Shown here: in pieces, positions 1-5,535 of the stretch
How the letters are laid out: each line of letters opens with the position of its first letter
Position numbering within the stretch: position 1 is the first letter of the stretch
Source: a bacterium UBP1_UBA4783
GTDB lineage: Bacteria > Krumholzibacteriota > Krumholzibacteriia > Krumholzibacteriales > Krumholzibacteriaceae
NCBI GenBank assembly: GCA_002403075.1
Contig: DHHB01000028.1
Span: forward strand, 31,038 to 39,897
DNA: 8,860 bases
Reading direction: 5' to 3'
The notes under the pieces: generated by a model
What the model saw: only the letters and a program-made list of their open reading frames with translations
Databases searched by the model: none
Told to the model about the DNA's origin: nothing
Program-made: the position numbers and the translations under genes

Positions 1-504
1 CGCGAGGAGCTCGCGTTCGGCCCGCGCCAGATGGGGTTCGACGACGCGGAGACGGCCCGCCGGGTCGACGCGGCGCTCGCCGCGCTCCGTATCGAAGGGA
101 TCGCCGACCGCTATCCGTACCGCCTGAGCGGAGGCGAGAAGAAGCGCGTCGCGCTCGCCTCGATCCTCACGATGGACCTCGAGGCGTTTCTCCTCGACGA
201 GCCGACAGCGAGCCTCGATCCGGCGACCGAGGGGATCCTCATCGACATACTCGCCGGGCTCGCCGCGCACGGCAAGACGATCGTCGCCGCGACGCAGGAT
301 CTCCTGCTCGCGCGGCATATCGGCGAGTTCGCCGTCGTTCTCGGCCCCGGCCGGCGCCCGCTCTTCGCGGGGCCCGTCGAGACCGCTCTCGGCGACGCGG
401 CGCTCCTCGAGCGGGCGGGGCTCGCCCACGCGCACCGCCTGCCGCACCGGCGCGCCGCGGCGGATTTCCGGCATTCCCACTACCGGGAGGAGGACAAGAG
501 ATGA
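1..504 (+). CDS. ECF-type nickel/cobalt ABC transporter ATP-binding protein (5' partial)
   Basis: This is the C-terminal 167 residues of an ABC ATPase; the start and Walker A lie before the window. The frame is open from base 1, and the first visible residues (REELAFGPRQMG) are the Q-loop region typical of CbiO/EcfA-type ATPases. Next come the signature LSGGEKKR, Walker B (FLLDEP), the D-loop (SLDP) and the H-loop region. In the family such ATPases hydrolyse ATP at the cytoplasmic face to drive ECF-type uptake of Ni2+, Co2+ or vitamins. A nickel substrate is inferred from the directly overlapping NikR gene. The C-terminal tail is rich in His (HAHRLPHRR, RHSHYREEDKR), which fits a metal transporter. 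The switch histidine expected in A-T-H-D-L is Gln here (ATQDL, codon 295-297). The internal ATG at 31 is not the start. Family assignment is secure; the nickel substrate is likely. Confidence 0.93.
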   Translation, partial: REELAFGPRQMGFDDAETARRVDAALAALRIEGIADRYPYRLSGGEKKRVALASILTMDLEAFLLDEPTASLDPATEGILIDILAGLAAHGKTIVAATQDLLLARHIGEFAVVLGPGRRPLFAGPVETALGDAALLERAGLAHAHRLPHRRAAADFRHSHYREEDKR

Positions 505-917
505 AAACGACCCGGTTCGGAGTCTCGATGGACGGTTCGCTGCTCGCGGGGCTCGACGCCCTCGTCCGCCGCAAACGGTACCCCAACCGCAGCGAGGCGA
601 TCCGCGATCTCGTCCGCGGCGCGCTCGTCGAGCGGGAATGGGACGCCGCGCGCGGCGACGTGATCGGCGTTCTCGTCATCGTCTACGATCATCGCCGCCG
701 CGAGCTCTCGTCGCAGCTCCTCACGAGGGAGCACCGCCATCCCGGCGGCATCCTCACGACGCTGCATCTGCACCTCGACCGCGACAACTGTCTCGAGACG
801 AAGGTGATCCGGGGGAAGCCCGCGGCCGTGCGCGCGATCGCGGACGAGCTCATGTCGATGAAAGGCGTGAAATACGGCCGCCTCATACCCGCGACCGCGG
901 GGAAAAAGCTCCGTTGA
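501..917 (+). CDS. nikR: NikR-type nickel-responsive transcriptional repressor
   Basis: A 138-residue protein, close to the usual length of NikR (about 133). The N-terminal ribbon-helix-helix DNA-binding domain spans about residues 2-48 (MKTTRFGVSMDGSLLAGLDA, then NRSEAIRDLVR). The C-terminal ACT-like nickel-binding domain spans about 55-132. By alignment with remembered E. coli NikR, the four high-affinity nickel ligands are all present: H78, H89, H91 and C97 (TLHLH and NCLE). Nickel-bound NikR tetramers repress nickel-uptake genes. The start ATG (501) overlaps the stop of the ATPase gene as ATGA, and a GGGAGGAGGA Shine-Dalgarno sits at 485-494, so the two are co-transcribed and probably translationally coupled. 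Encoding the repressor in the same operon as the transporter implies autoregulation. I found no NikR operator (GTATGA-N16-TCATAC type) in the window; the operon promoter is outside it. Confidence 0.95.
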   Translation: MKTTRFGVSMDGSLLAGLDALVRRKRYPNRSEAIRDLVRGALVEREWDAARGDVIGVLVIVYDHRRRELSSQLLTREHRHPGGILTTLHLHLDRDNCLETKVIRGKPAAVRAIADELMSMKGVKYGRLIPATAGKKLR

Positions 918-951
918 AATCGCCGGGAATCTCCGGGGCCGACTGGTCTCG

Positions 952-2151
952 TCAGCCGCCGGCGCGGAGAGCGGCGCCGCAGGAGGCGCAGTAGCTCCCC
1001 GAGCACGCCGCCCCGCACCGCGGACAGGCGGGGTTCATGAGCGATCCGCAGCAGGGGCAGTAGTTGAAACTCGAGGGCGGGAATCCTCCGCACACCGGGC
1101 ACTCGGAGACGAGCTCCCCGCGGCAGGCGAGATAGACGACGAACCCGACGTATCCCGCGAGCAGAGCGAGAACGCCCCACCCGACGGTGTGCATGGCGCG
1201 GCGGCGGGAATCGAGAACGGTCCAATTGAAGATCGGAACGAGCCCGAGAACGTAGATCGCCGCGGCCGCCGTCCGCGCCGGCCCGCCGGCGCCGAGGATC
1301 GCGACGAGCAGCGCCGTGACGAGCGCCGCGTTCGCCGCGAGGACGAACGCGATCTGCGCTCCGGACCAACCGCACGATGAGCCGGCGGCCGTCTCGCTCG
1401 GGAAGCAGTCCGAGAGCGGCGCGCCGCACCACGGACAGATCCGGTACTCCCGGCGCACCGCTTTTCCGCAGCGGCAGCACGCGTCCTGAAGCCGCCTTCC
1501 GCATGCGGCGCAGAACCGGTTCCGCGCGGGCGAAACCGCCCCGCATGCGGGGCACCGCACATTCTCCCGCTCGCGGCAGAGCAGATAGGCGACGACGCCG
1601 ACCGGCACGGTGAGCGGCTGGAGCGCCGTCCAGAAAGCGCTTCGGACGCCGCGTCTGCGCGAATCGAAATGCACCCAGAGGGTCGCGACGAGCATGGCGA
1701 GGAGCGATACGGCGGGATAGAGAGCTCGCGCGGGGCCCTCGAGAAGCGACGCGAACGCGGCGTTGGCGAGAACGATCGCGGCGAGGCTCACCGCGAGCGC
1801 GCCGCGACCGGGCGAGCCGGGAACGGCGGCGCCGCCGAGCTCACCTTCGCCGCGCGCCGGATCGACCGCCGCGAGGGCGGCCTCCGTGAGGCCTGCCGGA
1901 CCGGCGCTCCCGCCCGCGCACCCGCAGAGGGAACGCATGCGGCTCAGATCGGCTTCCCACTCGCGGCACGACGGACATGCCGAAATGTGGAGGGCGACCG
2001 ATTCGACGACGGCCTCCGTTTCGTGGAAGACCGCCATCATGATCTCGTGGCGCACCGCCGTGCACTCGGGCCGGGCGGGCGGGTGGAGGCCCCGTCCGTC
2101 CGAGTGTCCGCCGGCAGGGATCTTCGGACCGCCGCCGCTCTCGTCCGTCAT
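952..2151 (-). CDS. Membrane anti-sigma factor with ZAS motif and duplicated membrane/zinc-ribbon modules
   Basis: A 399-residue protein whose start ATG (2151-2149) overlaps the sigma-factor stop as ATGA, with a GGAGG Shine-Dalgarno at 2163-2159. The N-terminal part carries H55-x3-C59-x2-C62 (HISACPSC), the zinc-binding anti-sigma (ZAS/zf-HC2) signature. By family knowledge this domain binds the adjacent ECF sigma and holds it inactive. After it come hydrophobic segments at about 118-135, 144-161 and 172-192, then a double zinc ribbon at about 200-245 (C200/C203, C214/C217, C226/C229, C239/C242). The pattern then repeats: hydrophobic segments at about 264-287, 296-312 and 322-343, then CxxC pairs C351/C354, C365/C368, C376/C379 and C388/C391. 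The two halves are clearly homologous (DSRRRG/DSRRRA, VAYLLCRE/VVYLACRG, CPACG/CPVCG), so this is an internal duplication. The many Cys suggest zinc or redox sensing, which is inference. ZAS anti-sigma role likely; signal unknown. Confidence 0.85.
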   Translation of the reverse strand: MTDESGGGPKIPAGGHSDGRGLHPPARPECTAVRHEIMMAVFHETEAVVESVALHISACPSCREWEADLSRMRSLCGCAGGSAGPAGLTEAALAAVDPARGEGELGGAAVPGSPGRGALAVSLAAIVLANAAFASLLEGPARALYPAVSLLAMLVATLWVHFDSRRRGVRSAFWTALQPLTVPVGVVAYLLCRERENVRCPACGAVSPARNRFCAACGRRLQDACCRCGKAVRREYRICPWCGAPLSDCFPSETAAGSSCGWSGAQIAFVLAANAALVTALLVAILGAGGPARTAAAAIYVLGLVPIFNWTVLDSRRRAMHTVGWGVLALLAGYVGFVVYLACRGELVSECPVCGGFPPSSFNYCPCCGSLMNPACPRCGAACSGSYCASCGAALRAGG

Positions 2152-2783
2152 CCGGTTGCCTCCGTTCCGCGGCCGGCGCCCGTTCCCGCGAACGCGCGCA
2201 GACGCACGCGAAGATACTCGACGGCGAGGTACATCCGCGAGCGCGCCGTCGCTTCGGGTATCTTGAGAATCGACGAGATCTCCTTGAACGGGACGTCGTT
2301 GTACTGCCTCAAAACGAAGACCTCGCGCTGCGCCGGAGGCAGGTTCCCGAGCTCGCGCTCGAGCGCCCGCAGGAACTCGGAACCCTCCGCCGCCCGGTCG
2401 GGGCCGGGCGCCGGATCGGGAGCGGTCTCGAGCACGTCTATCTCCGCGTCGTTCCGCGACCGCTTCATCGAGGGCATCCGGAACTTGCCGCGCTGCTCGC
2501 GGGAACGCAGAACGTTCTTGCAGTAGTTGGCCGCGAGCGTGAAGAGCCACGTTCGGAAGCTGAGCCCCGGGTTGTAGCGATGGATATTCTCGATGGCTCT
2601 CAACACGATGTCCTGATAGACGTCCGCGGGATCGGCGGCTCCCCCGACGAACCGGTTCACGAAGGAAAAGAGACCGCGCTCGTATCGCTTGAAAAGCTCC
2701 TCGAGCGCTTTCCGGTCTCCCGCGTGACCCCTTCGCACGAGCTCGGGCTCGTCGAGTCTCGATATGTCTTCCGTAGTGTTCAT
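2148..2783 (-). CDS. ECF-family RNA polymerase sigma-70 factor
   Basis: A 211-residue group 4 (ECF) sigma factor. Region 2 lies at about residues 24-96 (ALEELFKRYERGLFSFVNRF, then DVYQDIVLRAIENI, then FRTWLFTLAANYCKNVLRS) and recognises the -10 element and core polymerase. A linker of about 100-135 is rich in Pro and Asp. Region 4 lies at about 138-195 (LGNLPPAQREVFVLRQY, then FKEISSILKIPEATARSRMY), with a helix-turn-helix for the -35 element. The usual sigma-3 region is absent, as expected for the class. It is followed by the ATGA-overlapping anti-sigma gene, the classic arrangement for a sequestered ECF sigma. The DUF1028 gene lies 47 bases upstream in the same direction, so all three may be one operon. 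The ATG at 2783 has no good Shine-Dalgarno; an inverted repeat sits just upstream. Confidence 0.95.
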   Translation of the reverse strand: MNTTEDISRLDEPELVRRGHAGDRKALEELFKRYERGLFSFVNRFVGGAADPADVYQDIVLRAIENIHRYNPGLSFRTWLFTLAANYCKNVLRSREQRGKFRMPSMKRSRNDAEIDVLETAPDPAPGPDRAAEGSEFLRALERELGNLPPAQREVFVLRQYNDVPFKEISSILKIPEATARSRMYLAVEYLRVRLRAFAGTGAGRGTEATG

Positions 2784-2787
2784 ACAG

Positions 2788-2814
2788 CCGAGTCGCCGAT
2801 TCGTTTAAACTCGG
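2788..2814. repeat. Inverted repeat CCGAGT-N15-ACTCGG upstream of the sigma gene
   Basis: Perfect 6-base arms at 2788-2793 and 2809-2814 enclose a 15-base AT-richer spacer containing TTTAAAC. It occupies most of the 47-base gap between the DUF1028 stop and the sigma start, ending 4 bases before the start codon. No Shine-Dalgarno is visible there, so the structure could be an operator or an RNA hairpin limiting translation. With arms this short, chance is a real alternative. Confidence 0.35.
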
Positions 2815-2830
2815 AGCGCGGCGCCGCCGG

Positions 2831-3850
2831 TCACGGCAGCGCGGAAACGATCCTCCGGAGCCGCGCCTCGTCCACCCGCAGGAGCCCGCTTCGCGGCAGG
2901 CGCGTGAGGAGCTCCTTCCAGTTGGGATCGCGCTCGACGACGGGCCGGAGGATCGAAATCCCCTCGTCGTCCCGTCCGACGTTTATGAGCGAAACCCCCT
3001 GCCAGAACGCGAGCTCGAGGTTGTCCGGGGCGAGCTTCGCCGCCTCCCCGTACGCCTCCATCGCCGCGGCGAGATCCCCCTCGGCCATCGCCTCGTCGCC
3101 GAGGTTCTCGAACTCGTAGGCGCGCTCGAGCCGCACGAGGCGCCGGAGCTCCTCGACGGGCTGGGGATGGTCCTCGACGCGGAGATCCATGACGACGTCC
3201 GTCCACGGCTCGTCGCTCGAAACGGCCCTCACGACGAGGATCGCCGCCGATTGGCGGCCGCGGATGTCGCCCCCTTCGCGCTCCGCCGCCTCGAGCGCGG
3301 CGATCATCCGGTCGGCGAGATCCCCCTCGGCCGACTCGTACGCCCCCGCCATCGCGGAAGGCACGCGGCCGGTGAGCATCATGTTGGCCTGAACGCTGTA
3401 CCCCCGGCCCGTGCGGTGCGACGCGTGGGCGATGCATGAATCGCCGGTATGCGCCGCGACGTTCCCGTCGCGGTCGACCATCGCCACCTGCCGCACGGAG
3501 GCGTGCTCGTCCTCGTCGATGAGCTTCTCGAGCGCCTCCCTCGCGCTCATCCCCTGCTCCATGAGATCGAGGCCGAGCGGGCCGTAGGAGACGAGCACGA
3601 GGCTCTGGGTCGCCACGGCGCCGACCCCGGCCCGCGCCCACGGCACGACGGGGCCGACGGAGAACCAGTGCGACTGCACGGCCACCCCCATCTCCCCGGT
3701 GATCGAGTCGCGGGCGACGATCGAATACGTGTGAACGGGCCGATGGGCCGCGACGCTCGCGGCGAACGGTTCGGCCGGCGCCGCGGCGGACGCGGCGAGC
3801 GCGAGCGCGGACGCGAGCGCGATCGCCGATCGAGAGCATGTGAAAAACAT
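2831..3850 (-). CDS. Secreted DUF1028 Ntn-hydrolase-like protein with C-terminal TPR-like region
   Basis: A 339-residue protein. ATG at 3850 is chosen because a GGGAGGG Shine-Dalgarno (3864-3858) precedes it and a signal peptide follows (hydrophobic core about residues 9-24, SAIALASALALAA). The DUF1028 domain spans about 41-235: TYSIVARD, GVAVQSHWFSVG, WARAGVGAVATQS, then GDSCIAHASHRTGRGYSVQ (136-154). DUF1028 is placed in the Ntn-hydrolase superfamily; no substrate is established to my knowledge. The family normally begins M-T-[FY]-S-I-V, making Thr the presumed nucleophile. Here that is T41, about 15-20 residues beyond a likely signal cleavage site, so an extra propeptide cut would be needed to free it. 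Residues about 243-313 (AYEFENLGDEAMAEGDLAAA, then APDNLELAFWQGVSLINVGR) resemble TPR helices. Position and direction suggest co-transcription with the downstream sigma/anti-sigma genes. Family assignment strong; activity unproven. Confidence 0.9.
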   Translation of the reverse strand: MFFTCSRSAIALASALALAASAAAPAEPFAASVAAHRPVHTYSIVARDSITGEMGVAVQSHWFSVGPVVPWARAGVGAVATQSLVLVSYGPLGLDLMEQGMSAREALEKLIDEDEHASVRQVAMVDRDGNVAAHTGDSCIAHASHRTGRGYSVQANMMLTGRVPSAMAGAYESAEGDLADRMIAALEAAEREGGDIRGRQSAAILVVRAVSSDEPWTDVVMDLRVEDHPQPVEELRRLVRLERAYEFENLGDEAMAEGDLAAAMEAYGEAAKLAPDNLELAFWQGVSLINVGRDDEGISILRPVVERDPNWKELLTRLPRSGLLRVDEARLRRIVSALP

Positions 3851-3913
3851 GTGGGCACCCTCCCGGAGTATCGGACACCGGTGCGCTGAAGACCTTCGGA
3901 AATCGCCGTTTTG

Positions 3914-3943
3914 AATGTATGCCGACTCGCCGTCGATTGTGAA
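3914..3943 (-). promoter_or_regulatory. Candidate sigma-70 promoter for the DUF1028-sigma-anti-sigma operon
   Basis: Reading the minus strand, TTCACA (3943-3938) matches the -35 consensus TTGACA at five of six bases. An 18-base spacer separates it from TACATT (3919-3914), which matches TATAAT at four of six. Transcription would begin near 3907, leaving a leader of about 57 bases before the ATG at 3850. Judged by eye in a GC-rich region where such AT-richer matches are uncommon. Confidence 0.4.
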
Positions 3944-3990
3944 CGAGGCGCGCGGAAACCGCAAGAGAATACGTGCCGGCGCGCCGTGGA

Positions 3991-4013
3991 GCGCGCGCCC
4001 GCGCGGCGCGCGT
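3991..4013. repeat. GC-only inverted repeat in the divergent intergenic region
   Basis: Arms GCGCGCGCC (3991-3999) and GGCGCGCGT (4005-4013) can pair over 9 bases around a 5-base loop (one G-T). It lies between the two divergent promoters and could insulate them or act as a binding site. No T-tract follows on either strand, so it is not a standard terminator. CpG-rich low-complexity sequence makes chance pairing fairly likely. Confidence 0.3.
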
Positions 4014-4057
4014 CTCGCCCGTTCGAGCGAAATGCGTTTCGGCGTCGAGACGGCTTG

Positions 4058-4066
4058 TGCTACAGT
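4058..4066 (+). promoter_or_regulatory. Extended -10 promoter, probably giving a leaderless glycosyltransferase mRNA
   Basis: TGC followed by TACAGT (-10 at 4061-4066, four of six to TATAAT, with the extended TGN element directly before it). Only six bases (GGCCGC) separate it from the ATG at 4073, so the normal transcription start falls on or next to the start codon. No Shine-Dalgarno is present upstream of that ATG. No clear -35 box is seen. Confidence 0.45.
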
Positions 4067-4072
4067 GGCCGC

Positions 4073-5125
4073 ATGCGGATCCTCGTTTTCGGAGACGGCT
4101 CCCTCGGCCATACGAAGCGGTGGACCGGCTATTTCCTCGAGCGCGGACACGACGTGCTGCTCCTCTCCTTCGAGAGCGTCGAAGGATCGCCGGTTCCGGC
4201 GCGACGGCTCGCGGCGCGCATGCCGACCAAACTCCTCGGATTCCTGTCCGCCCTCCCCGTGATCCGCGCCGAGACGCGCCGTTTCGGCCCGGACCTCGTG
4301 AGCGCCCTCTACCTCGGCGGCTACGGGCTCGTGGCCTCGCTCTGCGGGGCGCGCCCCCTCGCGGCGACGAGCCTCGGCTCCGATCTGCTCGTCGACTACC
4401 CGTCCTCGGTCCTGCACCGGCTGCAGATCCGGCGCGTGCTCCGCCGCGCCGACCTCGTCATCACCGACGCCGACGTGCTCTCCCGGCTCGCGGCGCGCGC
4501 CGGGGCGCGGAACGTCCTCAAAGCGTACATGGGGATCGACGAGCGGATCTTTCATCCCGCCGCGGCCCGTCGCGAATCCGAAAGGCCGCGGATCGTGAGC
4601 ACGAGAAACCTGCATCCGGTATACGACGTCGGGCTCCTCGTCGAAGCGGCGCCGATGATCCTGGAAAGGCGGGACGCGTCGTTCGTCGTCTGCGGCGACG
4701 GCCCCGAACGGGAGCGTCTCGAGAGAAGGGCCGCCGCCCTCGGCCTCGCCGATCGGTTCGCGTTCGCCGGGCGCCTCGATCCCGAATCGCTCGCCGGCGT
4801 TCTCCGCGAGGCGGCGGTGTACGTATCGACGTCCCGGTCCGATTCGACCTCCGTCTCGCTGCTCGAGGCGATGGCCTGCGGCGCGTTCCCCGTCGTAACC
4901 GATCTCCCCGCGAACCGCGAATGGATCGCGGACGGCGCAAACGGGACCGTTCTCGCGCGGCGCGATCCCCGCGTTCTCGCGGAGGCGGTCCTCGCGGCCC
5001 TCGGAAACGACGCCCTGCGCGCGGCCGCCCGCGAACGCAACGCCGTCATTATCGCGGAACGGGGCCTGTGGCGCGACAACATGGAACGCGTCGAGAAAGC
5101 GTTCGCGCAGCTCGCCGGGTCTTGA
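4073..5125 (+). CDS. GT4-family (GT-B fold) glycosyltransferase
   Basis: A 350-residue protein with the two Rossmann-like halves of a GT-B enzyme. The N-terminal acceptor half (about 1-165) begins MRILVFGDGS and includes TSLGSDLLVD and RRADLVITDADVLSRL. The C-terminal nucleotide-sugar half (about 170-350) has a GDGPERERLE motif (208-217), then FAGRL (231-235), then SRSDSTSVSLLEAMACG (254-270) and PANREWI (279-285). E265 matches the second Glu of the EX7E motif; the first position is D257, a change seen in the S-D-x-T-S-V-S-L-L-E-A-M-A subgroup as I remember it. Such enzymes transfer a sugar from an activated donor to a lipid, polysaccharide or protein acceptor at the cytoplasmic membrane; the donor and acceptor cannot be read here. 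No polysaccharide cluster surrounds it, so it is an isolated gene. The start at 4073 fits the family N-terminus; in-frame extension upstream is untypical sequence. Confidence 0.9.
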   Translation: MRILVFGDGSLGHTKRWTGYFLERGHDVLLLSFESVEGSPVPARRLAARMPTKLLGFLSALPVIRAETRRFGPDLVSALYLGGYGLVASLCGARPLAATSLGSDLLVDYPSSVLHRLQIRRVLRRADLVITDADVLSRLAARAGARNVLKAYMGIDERIFHPAAARRESERPRIVSTRNLHPVYDVGLLVEAAPMILERRDASFVVCGDGPERERLERRAAALGLADRFAFAGRLDPESLAGVLREAAVYVSTSRSDSTSVSLLEAMACGAFPVVTDLPANREWIADGANGTVLARRDPRVLAEAVLAALGNDALRAAARERNAVIIAERGLWRDNMERVEKAFAQLAGS

Positions 5126-5138
5126 TCCGTTGTACGGC

Positions 5139-5163
5139 CGCAGGGGCGAAGCTCCGCGTTTCT
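5139..5163 (+). terminator. Probable intrinsic terminator after the glycosyltransferase
   Basis: Fourteen bases past the stop codon, CGC-A-GGGGC (5139-5147) pairs with GCTCC-GCG (5151-5158) around a GAA loop, with one bulged A and one G-U pair. TTTCT follows. The T-tract is short, so termination efficiency is uncertain. Confidence 0.45.
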
Positions 5164-5181
5164 CCCGTCTCGAAGGAACAT

Positions 5182-5228
5182 CCGGAAACGTCGCGGAGCC
5201 CTCGGAGCTTCCCGGAAATCGTCGCGGA
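5182..5228. repeat. Pair of near-identical 16/17-base direct repeats
   Basis: CCGGAAACGTCGCGGA (5182-5197) recurs as CCGGAAATCGTCGCGGA (5212-5228), differing by a single inserted T. The start-to-start distance is 30 bases, close to three helical turns. This arrangement would suit a protein binding two sites on one face of DNA, upstream of the A24-like/DUF192 pair; it could also be a remnant of a local duplication. Confidence 0.5.
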
Positions 5229-5327
5229 TTCCGGGGCGCGCCGGAGATTCTTCCGAGGAAAAAGCGCGCAGCGGACGCAGGCGGGAGCCGGGGGGGTGGG
5301 GAATATTGCCGAATTTCGAGTTATCCC

Positions 5328-5351
5328 GAAAAAACAAAAGGCGTTGCGCCT
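5328..5351 (-). terminator. Minus-facing terminator-like hairpin with no obvious gene
   Basis: On the minus strand AGGCG (5351-5347), loop CAA, CGCCT (5343-5339) is followed at once by TTTGTTTTTT (5338-5329). The stem extends to about seven pairs if flanking A and G are counted. It sits in the AT-rich island. No convincing minus-strand gene precedes it between here and 5535, so it may end a small RNA or antisense transcript, or be fortuitous. On the plus strand the A-tract precedes the stem, so it would not terminate there. Confidence 0.4.
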
Positions 5352-5535
5352 CTATTCGAAGCGATTATTTTCCGAAAACGCTCCCTCGCTAATTCAGCAA
5401 CCGATAAACCGTTAACGGCTCGAAGGCGGCGGCGGGCGCCCCGCAGGCCCGGGATCCTCTCCGGCGCGAGCCGCGTGGAATGTATCTTGTTCTTCCGCTT
5501 CACAGGAAACGGCATACGAACGTGAAAGGAACGAT

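Larger units (their letters stand above)
5164..5534. other. Gene-free intergenic stretch with AT-rich island
   Basis: No credible gene lies between the glycosyltransferase terminator and the A24-like gene. Open frames here give Arg/Gly-rich sequences with no recognisable motif. The left half (5164-5290) is GC-rich and holds the direct repeats listed separately. The middle (about 5300-5415) is markedly AT-richer than anything else in the window and holds a minus-facing terminator-like hairpin. A weak plus-strand promoter pair TTGCGC (5344-5349) and TATTTT (5366-5371) with 16-base spacing is possible. The Shine-Dalgarno AAAGGA (5525-5530) belongs to the next gene. I recognise no known riboswitch or RNA family. 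Confidence 0.5.

Noticed and set aside
918..951. Possible bidirectional terminator between nikR and the convergent anti-sigma gene
   Set aside because: CCGG-GAATCT-CCGG can pair over only four bases and no T-tract follows on either strand.
2758..2785. TCATAC resembling a NikR operator half-site
   Set aside because: The partner half-site GTATGA is missing at the required spacing (CTCGAT is there instead), and the hexamer overlaps the sigma start codon.
3973..5415. Long 480-codon plus-strand frame overlapping the glycosyltransferase
   Set aside because: Its product is almost entirely Arg/Pro/Ala, the usual shadow frame of a GC-rich gene; the GT4 motifs are in the other frame.
5321..5515. Minus-strand 64-codon open frame ending beyond the orphan hairpin
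   Set aside because: Basic composition without recognisable motif, its end runs through the hairpin and T-tract, and no ribosome-binding site is convincing; an RNA explanation is at least as good.
5483..5518. Promoter directly before the A24-like gene (TATCTT, or TTGTTC with CATACG)
   Set aside because: TATCTT has no -35 partner, and TTGTTC to CATACG needs a 20-base spacer; neither is supportable by eye.
5130..5525. Plus-strand open frame of 131 codons in the gene-free stretch
   Set aside because: Arg/Gly-rich product with no motif and no Shine-Dalgarno, crossing both the terminator and the AT-rich island; looks like chance openness in GC-rich DNA.
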